DNA of 34,347 nucleotides, from NCBI GenBank assembly GCA_964411985.1, contig CAYPNF010000075.1, forward strand, positions 1 to 34,347, in the 5' to 3' direction. The stretch comes from CAYPNF01 sp964411985. GTDB taxonomy: Bacteria; Verrucomicrobiota; Verrucomicrobiia; Limisphaerales; J093. A program made the position numbers and the translations under genes. Positions within the stretch are counted from its first letter, which is position 1. Each line of letters opens with the position of its first letter. Positions 6,854 through 15,812 of the stretch are shown in pieces. The notes under the pieces are model-generated. The model worked only from the letters and a program-made list of their open reading frames with translations. It was not told the origin of the DNA and ran no database searches.

Positions 6854-8593
6854 ATGTTGCACCTCGATATTCAATCACGCCTGCGAGCGGTTGTTGCCAC
6901 CATCCTGCCTGACGCCAACCTGGCCTCCATCCAGGTGAAGCCCTGTCCGGACGCCAAGTTCGGTGATTATCAATCCAACGCCCTCATGGCGTTGGCAAAG
7001 GAGCGCCGCATGAATCCGCGCCAACTCGCAACGGAGGTGGCGGCGAAGCTGGATTTGGGTTCGCTCTGCGAAAGGGTGGAAGTGGCAGGGGCCGGATTTC
7101 TGAATTTCACAATCCGGCCGGATCGCATCAGCAGCCTCCTGGGAGCCGCGGTGCGCGGTGAACACCTCTTCTATCAGAAGACAGGAACCCCTCGAATGGT
7201 CGTCGTGGATTTCAGCTCCCCGAACGTGGCCAAGCCGATGCATGTTGGGCACATTCGTTCCACCATTCTCGGCGATTGCCTCGCGCGAACCTTGCGTCTC
7301 CTGGGACACCGCGTGGTCACCGATAATCACATCGGCGACTGGGGGACTCAATTTGGAAAACTCCTGTTAGGATGGAAGAGGCATCTGGACGCAAAGGCAC
7401 TGGAACGAGACCCGATCGGAGAATTGGAGCGTCTGTACAAGCTCATCAACAGCGCCAGTGAACAGGATGCGTCCCTTCTCGAGGAGGCTCGTCAAGAGTT
7501 GGTCTATCTGCAATCCGGGGACGAAGAGAATCTTCAAATCTGGAAGAAGATGATTGCGCTTTCCCAGACGCAATTCGACACGATCTACCGTCGCCTGGGT
7601 GTCGCTTTCGACCATTGTTACGGAGAGAGCTTTTACAACAACGCCCTTGGCAACGTGGTTCAGTCGCTCAAAGACGTGCAGGTAGCACGCGAAAGTGAGG
7701 GAGCGTTAGTCGTCTTCTTTGAAGACAACGCCGAACTCAAAGATCATCCTGCAATCATCCTGAAACGGGACGGTGCTGCCAACTACGCCACCACGGATTT
7801 GGCCACCTTGGCTTTCCGGCTCGCCACGTGGAGACCGGACGAGATCATTTACGTCACGGACGGACGCCAGCAACTTCACTTCAAACAGGTCTTTACCATC
7901 TTCCGGAGGTGGCATCCAGAGGTCAGTACCGAGCTCTCCCATGTGTGGTTCGGGGCCATCCTGGGAGATGATGGCAAGCCATTCAAAACACGCTCCGGAG
8001 AGACGGTCAAACTGGCTGATTTATTGGACGAGGCTGAGGAGCGAGCGTTCAAGCTGGTAACCGAGAAGAATCCGGAGTTCGCAGAATCAGAGCGTAAGGA
8101 AATTGCCAGGATCATCGGCGTTGGCGCAGTCAAGTACTCGGACCTCTTGCCAAACCGCCAGAGTGACTATGTGTTCAGCTGGGACAAGATGCTGGCCCTG
8201 AATGGAAACACCGCACCTTATCTCCAGTACGCGGTCACTCGCATCCAGAGTATCTTCCGAAAACTGGAGGAGACTGCCCCCGAAGCCGTCCATTGGCTGG
8301 AGCGATCGAAGCAAGGAGTAGCGCTGAGCACCGTCGAGGAGTTGCGCCTAGCCAAGAACCTGATGGCCTTTGGGCTCGTGCTGGAGGCAGTGGAGGCGGA
8401 TCACCGACCCAACTACCTCTGCAACTACCTTTACGAACTGGCCGGCCACTTCACCTCTTTCTATGAGAACTGCCCCGTGCTGAAATCCGAGGAACCTGAC
8501 AGGTCCAACCGATTGGCATTGTGCCACTTAACTGGAAACGTGCTTCGCTGCGGCCTGGAAGTCCTGGGGATCGAGACCCCGAATCGCATGTGA
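6854..8593 (+). CDS. argS: Arginyl-tRNA synthetase
   Basis: This 579-residue class Ia aminoacyl-tRNA synthetase charges tRNA-Arg with arginine in the cytoplasm. It has the Arg-specific N-terminal domain (about 1-110, including CPDAKFGDYQSNALMALAK) and the HIGH-type signature HVGHIRS at 130-136 preceded by SSPNVAKPMH. FKTRSGE near the usual KMSK position is normal for ArgRS enzymes lacking that motif. The DALR anticodon-binding helical domain follows, with YLCNYLYELAGHFTSFY near the C-terminus. ATG 6854 gives the expected N-terminus; an upstream in-frame start at 6779 adds a segment unlike the family. Length is typical. A strong terminator follows at 8675-8721. Confidence 0.95.
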   Translation: MLHLDIQSRLRAVVATILPDANLASIQVKPCPDAKFGDYQSNALMALAKERRMNPRQLATEVAAKLDLGSLCERVEVAGAGFLNFTIRPDRISSLLGAAVRGEHLFYQKTGTPRMVVVDFSSPNVAKPMHVGHIRSTILGDCLARTLRLLGHRVVTDNHIGDWGTQFGKLLLGWKRHLDAKALERDPIGELERLYKLINSASEQDASLLEEARQELVYLQSGDEENLQIWKKMIALSQTQFDTIYRRLGVAFDHCYGESFYNNALGNVVQSLKDVQVARESEGALVVFFEDNAELKDHPAIILKRDGAANYATTDLATLAFRLATWRPDEIIYVTDGRQQLHFKQVFTIFRRWHPEVSTELSHVWFGAILGDDGKPFKTRSGETVKLADLLDEAEERAFKLVTEKNPEFAESERKEIARIIGVGAVKYSDLLPNRQSDYVFSWDKMLALNGNTAPYLQYAVTRIQSIFRKLEETAPEAVHWLERSKQGVALSTVEELRLAKNLMAFGLVLEAVEADHRPNYLCNYLYELAGHFTSFYENCPVLKSEEPDRSNRLALCHLTGNVLRCGLEVLGIETPNRM

Positions 8594-8674
8594 ACCCGTT
8601 GGCATAGGTTATGCTATTTTTCGGGGTGGACAGCATGCGCTATAGGTAGGTTGCAAAGTTGGGGTAGTGTTAGT

Positions 8675-8721
8675 CGAGCGGGCTGGTGGATATGGGGTAT
8701 CCTCCAGCCCGTTCGCTTTTT
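8675..8721 (+). terminator. Strong intrinsic terminator after argS
   Basis: CGAGCGGGCTGG (8675-8686) pairs with CCAGCCCGTTCG (8704-8715) at 11 of 12 positions. Inside, GGATA and TATCC extend the helix around a short G-rich loop. Five T residues follow at 8717-8721. The stem, loop and T-run make this a very clear Rho-independent terminator separating argS from ychF. Confidence 0.9.
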
Positions 8722-8780
8722 CCTTCTCATCCCAGCCTTTTTTGCGTGCCCACCCCCAGCGACTCCGTTAGGGTATTGGC

Positions 8781-9884
<1,104 letters not shown>

Positions 9885-9943
9885 CCCGGGCCCTTCCTAA
9901 ACCCCGGCTGCGCCGCGCTGGATCGAAAAACCGTAGGGGAACG

Positions 9944-10672
9944 ATGGCACGGAATCTCATCCGAATCGATCGTGACAAGCTCCGCGCAGAGCTTCGCAAG
10001 CTCGGAAACGACTACGTTTTCTTTATGTTGGACGAGGCCATCGAGCTTTTGCCCCCGGCCAAGCTCCACAAGATCGCGAAGAAATACCTCGATCTAAACC
10101 GGCTGCGCCCGGACGGCGAGCAGACGACCAGACCGAGCTTGCTCAAGGAGGTAAAGCTCTTTGAGAAGGCCAGTCTGTCCGGCGACTATTACGAGTCATT
10201 CGGCGTCAATTCCCAAAACTATACGCAACGGTCCGCTGGGACGAGTTCGTGGATTGCCGAATTCCGTCGGCTCCTGGATCGCTGTGTGATGAACGCAAGG
10301 CAGAGTAGTCCGGCGGAGGTGCGTGAGGCCATGGACATCCTCTTCGGCCTGCTGAACCACATCGATAAGGGCCACGACGACGTCATTTTCTTTGCGGACG
10401 AGGGGGGATCCTGGCAGGTCGGAGTGGACTGGGCCAAGGCGTTGCCGGTTTGGTTTAAGGTGCTATCGGCCACGGCGGAGCCGGAGGAGTATGCCAAGCG
10501 GATCATAACTTTGCTCGCTTGCCACTATTCCTACGGCCGCGACAAGATGCTTGCGATCGCTCGCCGAACAGCAACGGCGCACCAGCGCAAGGCCCTCGCA
10601 GAGCATGGGTCGAGGACCGCGAACGCGCCCCCGGGCGGTCCGACAGGCAACGGAACAGATCCGAGAAACTGA
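9944..10672 (+). CDS. Conserved hypothetical protein, mostly alpha-helical
   Basis: This 242-residue soluble protein of unknown function is predicted from ATG 9944, 59 bases after ychF. An AGGGG at 9935-9939 supports that start over a TTG at 9881 inside the ychF stop region. Sequence features include LDEAIELLPPAKLHKIAKKY (about 26-45), DRCVMNARQSSPAEVREAMDI and a very distinctive stretch with HDDVIFFADEGGSWQVGVDW (about 144-163). The last 25 residues are Pro/Gly/Asn-rich and look disordered. I believe similar unnamed proteins occur in proteobacteria, but I cannot name a domain. There is no signal peptide or membrane helix. Confidence 0.75.
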   Translation: MARNLIRIDRDKLRAELRKLGNDYVFFMLDEAIELLPPAKLHKIAKKYLDLNRLRPDGEQTTRPSLLKEVKLFEKASLSGDYYESFGVNSQNYTQRSAGTSSWIAEFRRLLDRCVMNARQSSPAEVREAMDILFGLLNHIDKGHDDVIFFADEGGSWQVGVDWAKALPVWFKVLSATAEPEEYAKRIITLLACHYSYGRDKMLAIARRTATAHQRKALAEHGSRTANAPPGGPTGNGTDPRN

Positions 10673-10955
10673 GCGGGAACTTACGATCACGCAAGTGACA
10701 CCCATCCCGGGACAAGGCAGAAAGGCTGCATTCGGCTACCAGCTACACGTTCTCTTGAACGGAAAGGGTGAATGGAATCCAACCCTTGTGGATATTACCA
10801 AATCGGGTTGGTCTGGAAGTCAGCAGCGAAGCCGCTGAAAACCCCGAAACACTCGGATACTCAACACCACCCCTCGGAAGCAGTTTACTTTTTCAAACAG
10901 AGCCACTGTCCTTCGCCGTTCCTGATCGGACTCTTCGCCCTTGGCTCCACAATAT
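10673..10955. other. Intergenic gap without a convincing gene
   Basis: The stretch before the TetR control region contains only weak reading frames. One frame ends TPIPGQGRKAAFGYQLHVLL and on to 10838; its composition is gene-like, but it has no plausible start or ribosome site of its own. I left it unannotated. No terminator with a T-run was found. Confidence 0.4.
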
Positions 10956-10969
10956 ATGAGCGCGCTCAT
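10956..10969. promoter_or_regulatory. Operator-like palindrome 1 for the TetR regulator
   Basis: ATGAGCGCGCTCAT is a perfect 14-bp palindrome just upstream of the -35 box at 10978. It matches the second site at 11008-11019 in 10 of 12 core bases. Symmetric TGAGC-type sites of this length are typical targets of TetR dimers. Confidence 0.65.
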
Positions 10970-10977
10970 TAAACATG

Positions 10978-11006
10978 TTGACACCGGATGGAGGGGTGCT
11001 TATATT
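10978..11006 (+). promoter_or_regulatory. Sigma-70-type promoter of the TetR-ABC1 operon
   Basis: A perfect TTGACA (10978-10983) is followed after exactly 17 bases by TATATT (11001-11006). The transcript would start near 11013, about 30 bases before the ATG at 11045. The promoter lies between two operator-like palindromes. Confidence 0.8.
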
Positions 11007-11007
11007 G

Positions 11008-11019
11008 TGAGCGTGTTCA
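11008..11019. promoter_or_regulatory. Operator-like site 2 overlapping the transcription start
   Basis: TGAGCGTGTTCA shares 10 of 12 bases with the perfect palindrome at 10957-10968. It begins 2 bases after the -10 box, so a bound regulator would block transcription. The centres of the two sites are 51 bp apart, close to five helical turns. Confidence 0.6.
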
Positions 11020-11044
11020 TAATAGCACATCGGAACTTCTGGTT

Positions 11045-11650
11045 ATGCGAGTGACGGCTCAAGTGCAGGCGGCTACGCGTGAGAAGATCCGTGAAGTCGC
11101 GCGGCAGCTCTTCGCTTCGCAGGGTTTCCACGCGACCACCACCCGAAATATAGCCCGGGCGGCCGGGCTCGCGACGGGAACGATGTTCAACTATTTCAGC
11201 TCCAAGGAAGCCATCGTGGGAAGCCTGGTGGCCGAGGCGTTGGCGGAGGTTCGAACGAATTTCGACCCCAGCAACAGCAGTTCCTCGTTCGAGGAGGCCC
11301 TCTTTGCATTCGTGGCCGCCGGCCTGCGAAAACTCAAACCACTTAGAAAACATCTCCCGGCCCTTTTGGGGACAATGCTCAGCCCGGCATGCATCAAAGC
11401 GGACGAAGACATCAGCTTCCTGCGCGCCTCCCACCTGGAGGTGGTTGCGGAGTTGGCGAATCGGTATGGCGTCGGCGAAATGCCGGCCATGGCGGAGCAA
11501 ATGTATTGGTCGCTTTACACGGGATTGCTTCTGTTTTGGGCCAGCGACACTTCTCCTCAGCAGGAAGACACTCTTGCCCTCCTGGATGGTTCGCTGGAGA
11601 TGTTCGCAAGCTGGCTTTTATCCAAGCCAGGACAGAAACAGAAAGAATAA
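11045..11650 (+). CDS. TetR/AcrR family transcriptional regulator
   Basis: This 201-residue protein has the TetR DNA-binding domain at about 10-56: REKIREVARQLFASQGFHAT, TTRNIARAAGLATGTMFNYF and SSKEAIVG, the standard signature for three helices and the recognition helix. The C-terminal part is a variable helical ligand-binding and dimerisation domain with no recognisable ligand. ATG 11045 is preferred over an upstream in-frame ATG at 10988, because 10988 lies inside the promoter. It is followed 11 bases later by the ABC1 kinase gene. Two palindromes flank its own promoter, so it probably represses the operon until a ligand, perhaps a lipid or hydrophobic compound, binds. Confidence 0.92.
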   Translation: MRVTAQVQAATREKIREVARQLFASQGFHATTTRNIARAAGLATGTMFNYFSSKEAIVGSLVAEALAEVRTNFDPSNSSSSFEEALFAFVAAGLRKLKPLRKHLPALLGTMLSPACIKADEDISFLRASHLEVVAELANRYGVGEMPAMAEQMYWSLYTGLLLFWASDTSPQQEDTLALLDGSLEMFASWLLSKPGQKQKE

Positions 11651-11661
11651 GAGATCGAATT

Positions 11662-13083
11662 ATGCCTACCCTTGCTGAATTGATCAAAGCGTTGCCCGAA
11701 GATGCAATGCGGGAAGTAGAATCGAACGGCCTTTCCCAATCTTTGGCTGCGGCCTCACTCAGGCCCGTACCGGTTGGCCGACTGCGGCGAGTGGGGCTGC
11801 TGGGAACACTCCAGGCGAAGATCGCGGCCGCTTATCTTTTCTATTGGATTCGCGGCTTTTTTTGCTCGGCCGAGGAAAAGGAGCGTCTCCTGGCGGAGAC
11901 CCATTGGCGGACGGCTGTGCGCTTGCTGGACTCGATGGGCTACCTACGCGGTGCCGTGATGAAAATGGGACAAACCCTTGCCAACTTCCCCGACATCGCA
12001 CCGAAGGAATTTGTGGAGACGCTTGAACGCCTTCAGTACGACGCCCCTCCGATGCATTGGGCCCTGTTGCGCGAAATGGTGCACAATGAATTGGGCAACG
12101 ACCCTGAGAATGTGTTTGCGTCCTTTGAAAAGAAGGCCTTCGCGGCTGCTTCATTAGGGCAGGTGCACCGGGCCGTCCTGCGGTCGGGCAAAAGTGTGGC
12201 GGTGAAGATCCAGTATCCTGGCATTGCGCGGACCATCACTGAGGACTTCAAGAATCTGCTTCTTTTCCTCTCTCCCGGCCGACTGCAGAACGACTGGGTT
12301 TACATCAAAGATCAGATGGAAGATTTGCGGCTTCGACTGGAAACCGAGGTGGAATACCGGAAAGAGGCTGCAACCCAGGAAAAAGCTCGCATGCTGTTTC
12401 GCGACCAGGACGGAATTGTTGTCCCCCAGGCTTATCCAGAGCTGAGCACGGACCGGGTGCTGACCATGGATTATCTTGAAGGGATCCACCTGGAGGAGTT
12501 CCTGCGATCCAATCCGTCGCAGGAACAGCGCAATGAGGTGGGCAGGAAGATCACGCGAGCGTGGTATCGATTGTTCGCTGCCGGGAGGCTGTTGTACGCT
12601 GATCTTCATCCAGGCAATATCCTGGTTCTCCCCGATGGCCGAATCGGGCTGATTGATTTCGGATTCGTCGTTCCGCTCGAAGGGGAGTTGTGGGCCACCA
12701 TAAGTCGGATGGATAGGTGCTTTGTGACAGGGGGTCGGGCGGTTCTGGAGGCGGCGGCGAAGGAGTGGCAGTACATAACGGATGATCCTGCCGAGGCCGA
12801 GCGATTGCAGCTGTCGGTTGAATTCATCGAGTGGACCGGTCGCAGCCGGTTGTTTGATGGAGACTTTGATTTTGGCGACGAGGCCGACTTCCGCCAGGGA
12901 ATTGACTTGGCGGCAAAGTACATGCGCAGGCGTTACAGCCGGTCCCACCCAACCTCGGTGGCGGTTACCCGCCATCATTTCGGTGTTCGTGCGGTGCTGT
13001 TTCGGCTCAAGGCGAAGTTCAACCTGCAGGCCATCGCTAAAGAGGAAATGAAGGCAACCGGATGGGAACATAATCTCGCGTAA
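11662..13083 (+). CDS. ABC1/AarF/UbiB family atypical kinase
   Basis: This 473-residue protein belongs to the UbiB/COQ8 family of membrane-associated atypical kinase-ATPases. Visible motifs are the family-specific KMGQ (101-104) with TLANFPDIAPKEFVETLERLQ, the Ala-rich loop AAASLGQVHRA (161-171) that replaces the glycine loop, VAVKIQYPG with the ATP-contacting Lys182, and ADLHPGNILVLPDG then LIDFGF as catalytic and metal-binding loops. Family members support quinone synthesis or lipid handling. No ubiquinone gene is nearby, so the substrate here is open. ATG 11662 follows the TetR stop by 11 bases; a longer frame from 11389 lies inside the TetR gene and is rejected. The pairing with a TetR gene suggests induction by a small molecule. 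Confidence 0.9.
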   Translation: MPTLAELIKALPEDAMREVESNGLSQSLAAASLRPVPVGRLRRVGLLGTLQAKIAAAYLFYWIRGFFCSAEEKERLLAETHWRTAVRLLDSMGYLRGAVMKMGQTLANFPDIAPKEFVETLERLQYDAPPMHWALLREMVHNELGNDPENVFASFEKKAFAAASLGQVHRAVLRSGKSVAVKIQYPGIARTITEDFKNLLLFLSPGRLQNDWVYIKDQMEDLRLRLETEVEYRKEAATQEKARMLFRDQDGIVVPQAYPELSTDRVLTMDYLEGIHLEEFLRSNPSQEQRNEVGRKITRAWYRLFAAGRLLYADLHPGNILVLPDGRIGLIDFGFVVPLEGELWATISRMDRCFVTGGRAVLEAAAKEWQYITDDPAEAERLQLSVEFIEWTGRSRLFDGDFDFGDEADFRQGIDLAAKYMRRRYSRSHPTSVAVTRHHFGVRAVLFRLKAKFNLQAIAKEEMKATGWEHNLA

Positions 13084-13147
13084 ACTCCATCACTGCATTC
13101 ATCTTGCATTTCGACAAAGACGCGATGATTACCACATTATTGAAATA

Positions 13148-14359
13148 ATGCGCACAACTGCCAAACTGCCCTTGCCCTGCGAAGTGGCCCCTTGGCAGCG
13201 TCCTGACCTTCTCCCGCCGAATCCACTCGGCGCTGAATGGGGTGCTCTCCGTGAAGGGAAAGTCGAGCCTATGTCGGTGGAAACCATGGTGGCTGACTTC
13301 CGGAAGGGTCCTGGGGCCGAGCGGTGGAACGGGAAGACCGAGCGATGCCTCGTGGGCTTCGTCGCGGAGCCAGGGAGAGAACGGATTCTTCCGGTGGCCG
13401 AATCAAGCACATTCCGCCCGGTCATCCTCGAAGTTGACGAGCAGACCCTGACCTTGGCCCGCTCAAAGCACGGCTGGGCATTTCTGCTTCTCGCGGCGGC
13501 TTGCATCGCTCTTGTCGCGTTCGAAATCGGCCAGGTGGCGATCCTCCCGGGCCTTTTCGCCGCTCAATGCGGGGCCGTCTATCTCGAAGCCCGAGTTGCG
13601 CTCCGGCAATTGAGAACCGCCCCGGAAGCCTACCTGGACAATCTGGCCGTTCATCTCCGGCATGCCTATTGGCAAGAGATCGACGGCATCCGAGGCATGG
13701 CGCGCAGCTTTGTAATGGCCGGAGCATGGACTTTGCTGGCCATAGTCCAGTTCGTTGTCTCGATTGTAGGTAGCGGGGAACGGCCCGACATCGCCGCCGC
13801 AGGCTTGGTCAAATCCTTGGTGCCTGCAGAACCATGGCGACTGCTCACCGGTCCAATGCTCCATGGTTCAATAATGCACCTGCTTATGAATGTATCGGCC
13901 ATGATCGCTTTGGGGCCTGTCTTGGAACGGAGTGCTCATCGAAAACTACTGGCACCGGTCTGGCTGGCCGGAGCCCTTGCCGGAAGCCTGCTCAGTTGGG
14001 CTGCTTTACCGGCGAATTCGGTGGGGGCTTCCGGCGGTTTGATGGGCATATTTGGATTCCTCCTGGTGATGTCCTGGCGCCGCAGGAATCTGCTCCCTTC
14101 GGATTTTCTGAACGGGCTGTTGCGCAATCTTCTCGCCACGGCGGCGTTCGGAGCCTTGGCTTGGGCTGTTATCGACAACGCCGCTCACTTGGGTGGGTTC
14201 TTGGCCGGTGGCTCCATTGGATTGCTCGTCTTCCGACAATCAGCGGGAGAACTTCCGCTGCGGGACTCCCACTGTCTGCGAGCGCTTGGCTCGGTTTCAG
14301 AAGCTGTCTTCGTAGGATTAGTGCTTTACACCGGCTTTAGATTGCTGACCCTGCGCTGA
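13148..14359 (+). CDS. Rhomboid family intramembrane serine protease
   Basis: This 403-residue membrane protein has a rhomboid core in its C-terminal half. The oxyanion-loop region reads GPMLHGSIMHLLMNVSAM (H239, H244, N248), the nucleophile lies in GASGGLMG with Ser295, and the catalytic His347 is in NAAHLGGFLAGG. Residues 1-105 form a soluble domain, then a helix pair (about 108-148), a cytosolic linker and six or more helices of the core. The large N-terminal extension is not one I recognise. Start 13148 has no clear ribosome site; an in-frame ATG exists at about residue 42. It follows the ABC1 gene by 64 bases on the same strand and may be read from the same transcript. Confidence 0.88.
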   Translation: MRTTAKLPLPCEVAPWQRPDLLPPNPLGAEWGALREGKVEPMSVETMVADFRKGPGAERWNGKTERCLVGFVAEPGRERILPVAESSTFRPVILEVDEQTLTLARSKHGWAFLLLAAACIALVAFEIGQVAILPGLFAAQCGAVYLEARVALRQLRTAPEAYLDNLAVHLRHAYWQEIDGIRGMARSFVMAGAWTLLAIVQFVVSIVGSGERPDIAAAGLVKSLVPAEPWRLLTGPMLHGSIMHLLMNVSAMIALGPVLERSAHRKLLAPVWLAGALAGSLLSWAALPANSVGASGGLMGIFGFLLVMSWRRRNLLPSDFLNGLLRNLLATAAFGALAWAVIDNAAHLGGFLAGGSIGLLVFRQSAGELPLRDSHCLRALGSVSEAVFVGLVLYTGFRLLTLR

Positions 14360-14433
14360 TCGCCGACACAAGCGTGTTGGGCGTGTCGTCAAAAGTGAGA
14401 ACCTTATATGCACCTCAAACATCATTCCACGCG

Positions 14434-14787
14434 ATGAAATCAAAGATTGTTTTTGGGATCGGGGTCTTCCTATTGCTTGGAGGGCTGCTTGCGTCCGAAT
14501 TGGGGCTTCACTTTCTGACCAAGCGCATTCCAATAGTTTCTCCCTCCTACCGAGGGTGGCATGAACCAGACTTTTACCAGCTCAGCCGAGCGGATTCCAA
14601 CGCTGGACACAGGTGGTTAGTGTTCCTGAAATTGACCGGCATTGTTAGTCTAGTTGGATTCACTTTTGTTTATCTCGAACTGAGAAAGGGCATGGTTCCG
14701 ACGCAGCGTGGGCCAGCTACGGTGGAAGGCCTAACACACTCGGTCGAACCAACCCGCCACGCTCCTGAAGATTCGGAACGTGATTGA
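14434..14787 (+). CDS. Small membrane protein of unknown function
   Basis: The 117-residue translation has two clear hydrophobic segments (about 4-23 and 62-81). Between them lies an extracytoplasmic-looking loop rich in aromatic and polar residues (PSYRGWHEPDFYQLSR), and the tail is polar. ATG 14434 is preferred to an upstream TTG at 14374 because the first helix starts directly after it. I recognise no family. Its stop lies inside a fold-back sequence (14743-14856), as the stop of the next gene does with another. It lies just after the rhomboid gene at the start of a cluster of small unknown genes. Confidence 0.55.
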   Translation: MKSKIVFGIGVFLLLGGLLASELGLHFLTKRIPIVSPSYRGWHEPDFYQLSRADSNAGHRWLVFLKLTGIVSLVGFTFVYLELRKGMVPTQRGPATVEGLTHSVEPTRHAPEDSERD

Positions 14788-14856
14788 GGATTTGAAGGTC
14801 CTTCGCACCGTCCGCACGTCGTTTCCGATCCGGGTGGCTCAACTCCATTGTTCGAC
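14743..14856. repeat. Fold-back sequence spanning a gene end
   Basis: GTCGAAC (14743-14749) pairs with GTTCGAC (14850-14856), and GCCAC (14756-14760) with GTGGC (14834-14838), leaving unequal internal loops. GCCTAAC lies directly upstream. The structure covers the stop codon at 14785-14787 and the gap to the next gene. It is weak alone, but a second, better fold-back follows at the end of the next gene. Confidence 0.35.
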
Positions 14857-14867
14857 TGGATCAAACT

Positions 14868-15461
14868 ATGAACATACGTGAAGAGCTTCAACGCCACTTA
14901 ATTGAGACCAACCAGGTCATGCAGACACGCCGTTACAATTGGGTATGGGCCACCGCTCTGGCTTTGTCTCTTGTTTCCGTGTTCCATGTTTTTGAGCCGG
15001 AGTTTTGGCAAATGCGCCGTTTGCGGAGCCACATTGAGGACATCAGCCCGCAGTGGGATGCTTTCAAACATGCGCATCCCGGGTTTGAAGCGGTAGAACT
15101 TTTCCCGGAATTCGACGAGGGCTATGGTGTGAGGTTCGCAGCAAAAGGTCAGGTTCCATGGAGTGTGGATGTGAACCAGCTTGCCGAATTCATGCGGAGC
15201 ACCAAGCAGCCCTTTGCGATCGATGTTTTGCAAGTTAGTAAAGACTTCTCGAACGCATCACCCACCCCCGGCTACAAGAAAATGTCTGTTGTATTGATAG
15301 ATGGGAGGCGCATGGAGATTCTGGCGCCTACGGAGCCGTATCACGGTTCGGACGATACTTCTGCACGATCCAAGGCCGAGCCAGCCAGTCCAGCGAACGG
15401 GAGCCAGCCGATTCGCTCAGAGACGAATGCCACGTCCTCGTCGGCTGGCTCCCGTCGCTAA
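14868..15461 (+). CDS. Membrane-anchored protein of unknown function
   Basis: This 197-residue protein has a short basic N-terminus, one membrane helix (about 25-41) and an outer domain of about 100 residues containing WDAFKHAHPGFEAVELFPEF and a VPWSVDVNQLAEFMRSTKQP segment. The last 30 residues (from about Ser168) are Ser/Ala/Arg-rich and low in complexity. They are encoded largely by a 68-base inverted repeat that ends at the stop codon, so the tail may be repeat-derived rather than part of the original protein. No family was recognised. It is in a run of small unknown genes on the same strand. Confidence 0.6.
   Translation: MNIREELQRHLIETNQVMQTRRYNWVWATALALSLVSVFHVFEPEFWQMRRLRSHIEDISPQWDAFKHAHPGFEAVELFPEFDEGYGVRFAAKGQVPWSVDVNQLAEFMRSTKQPFAIDVLQVSKDFSNASPTPGYKKMSVVLIDGRRMEILAPTEPYHGSDDTSARSKAEPASPANGSQPIRSETNATSSSAGSRR
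15392..15459. repeat. Long inverted repeat overlapping a stop codon
   Basis: The left arm AGCGAACGGGAGCCAGCCGA (15392-15411) and right arm TCGGCTGGCTCCCGTCGCT (15441-15459) are perfect complements except for one extra A in the left arm. ATTCG and CGAAT form a small inner stem in the loop. The right arm ends at the TAA stop of the preceding gene (15459-15461), and CTAACCGTTGCGTTCGACC follows. A stem with one bulged base at a gene end recalls integron attC sites, but no GTTRRRY end box is found. It could equally be a dispersed palindromic repeat. Confidence 0.7.
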
Positions 15462-15506
15462 CCGTTGCGTTCGACCGCATCACACGCTATGAAGGAGACG
15501 AACACC

Positions 15507-15812
15507 ATGACTGGCCCCATCCCAAAATGCGCCGCCTGCGGAAGTAGTCGCGTGGCTTCGGGCAAGTTGGATGGAGACGAAGGCGATGGAATACTTTTCA
15601 CGTTTTCTGAATCCAACGGGCGCGCTTGGTTCACGCTATCTCACGTGCCTCTCGGAGTATTCGTTCGTCAGGAGGGTGTGAGAATTTGTGTTGATTGTGG
15701 AAAAGTGAGCGCGTTGCTTACTGTGGACGCAGAAGAGGCTAAGAAGGTCCTGGAAAAGTGGGGGACTGATTCCTTGAAATCTCGCTTGGCCATTGGGCCA
15801 TCGGCACCATGA
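15507..15812 (+). CDS. Small zinc-ribbon-like protein
   Basis: This 101-residue protein has two CxxC knuckles, KCAACGSS near residue 8 and ICVDCGKV near residue 65, separated by about 55 residues of beta-strand-like sequence. The arrangement suggests one zinc ribbon folded around a small beta domain. A near-perfect Shine-Dalgarno, AAGGAG (15492-15497), lies 9 bases before ATG 15507. This favours it over the ATG at 15489, which would put the signal inside the coding region. The stop overlaps the next start by four bases (ATGA), implying translational coupling with the DUF5069 protein. Function unknown; the C-terminal helix (EEAKKVLEKWG) may mediate binding. Confidence 0.65.
   Translation: MTGPIPKCAACGSSRVASGKLDGDEGDGILFTFSESNGRAWFTLSHVPLGVFVRQEGVRICVDCGKVSALLTVDAEEAKKVLEKWGTDSLKSRLAIGPSAP

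Noticed and set aside
10551..10838. Possible small plus-strand gene after the hypothetical protein
   Set aside because: Its start lies inside the preceding gene in another frame, there is no ribosome site, and no family was recognised, although the last 50 residues read like a protein.
14360..14433. Hairpin GCCGACAC...GTGTTGGGC after the rhomboid gene
   Set aside because: Irregular stem, no T-run; not good enough for a terminator or an attachment site.
15301..15492. Small plus-strand frame with a QPVQRTGASRFAQ-like sequence
   Set aside because: It is read through the inverted repeat; I regard it as repeat-derived rather than a gene, though it would be worth searching for the same peptide elsewhere.
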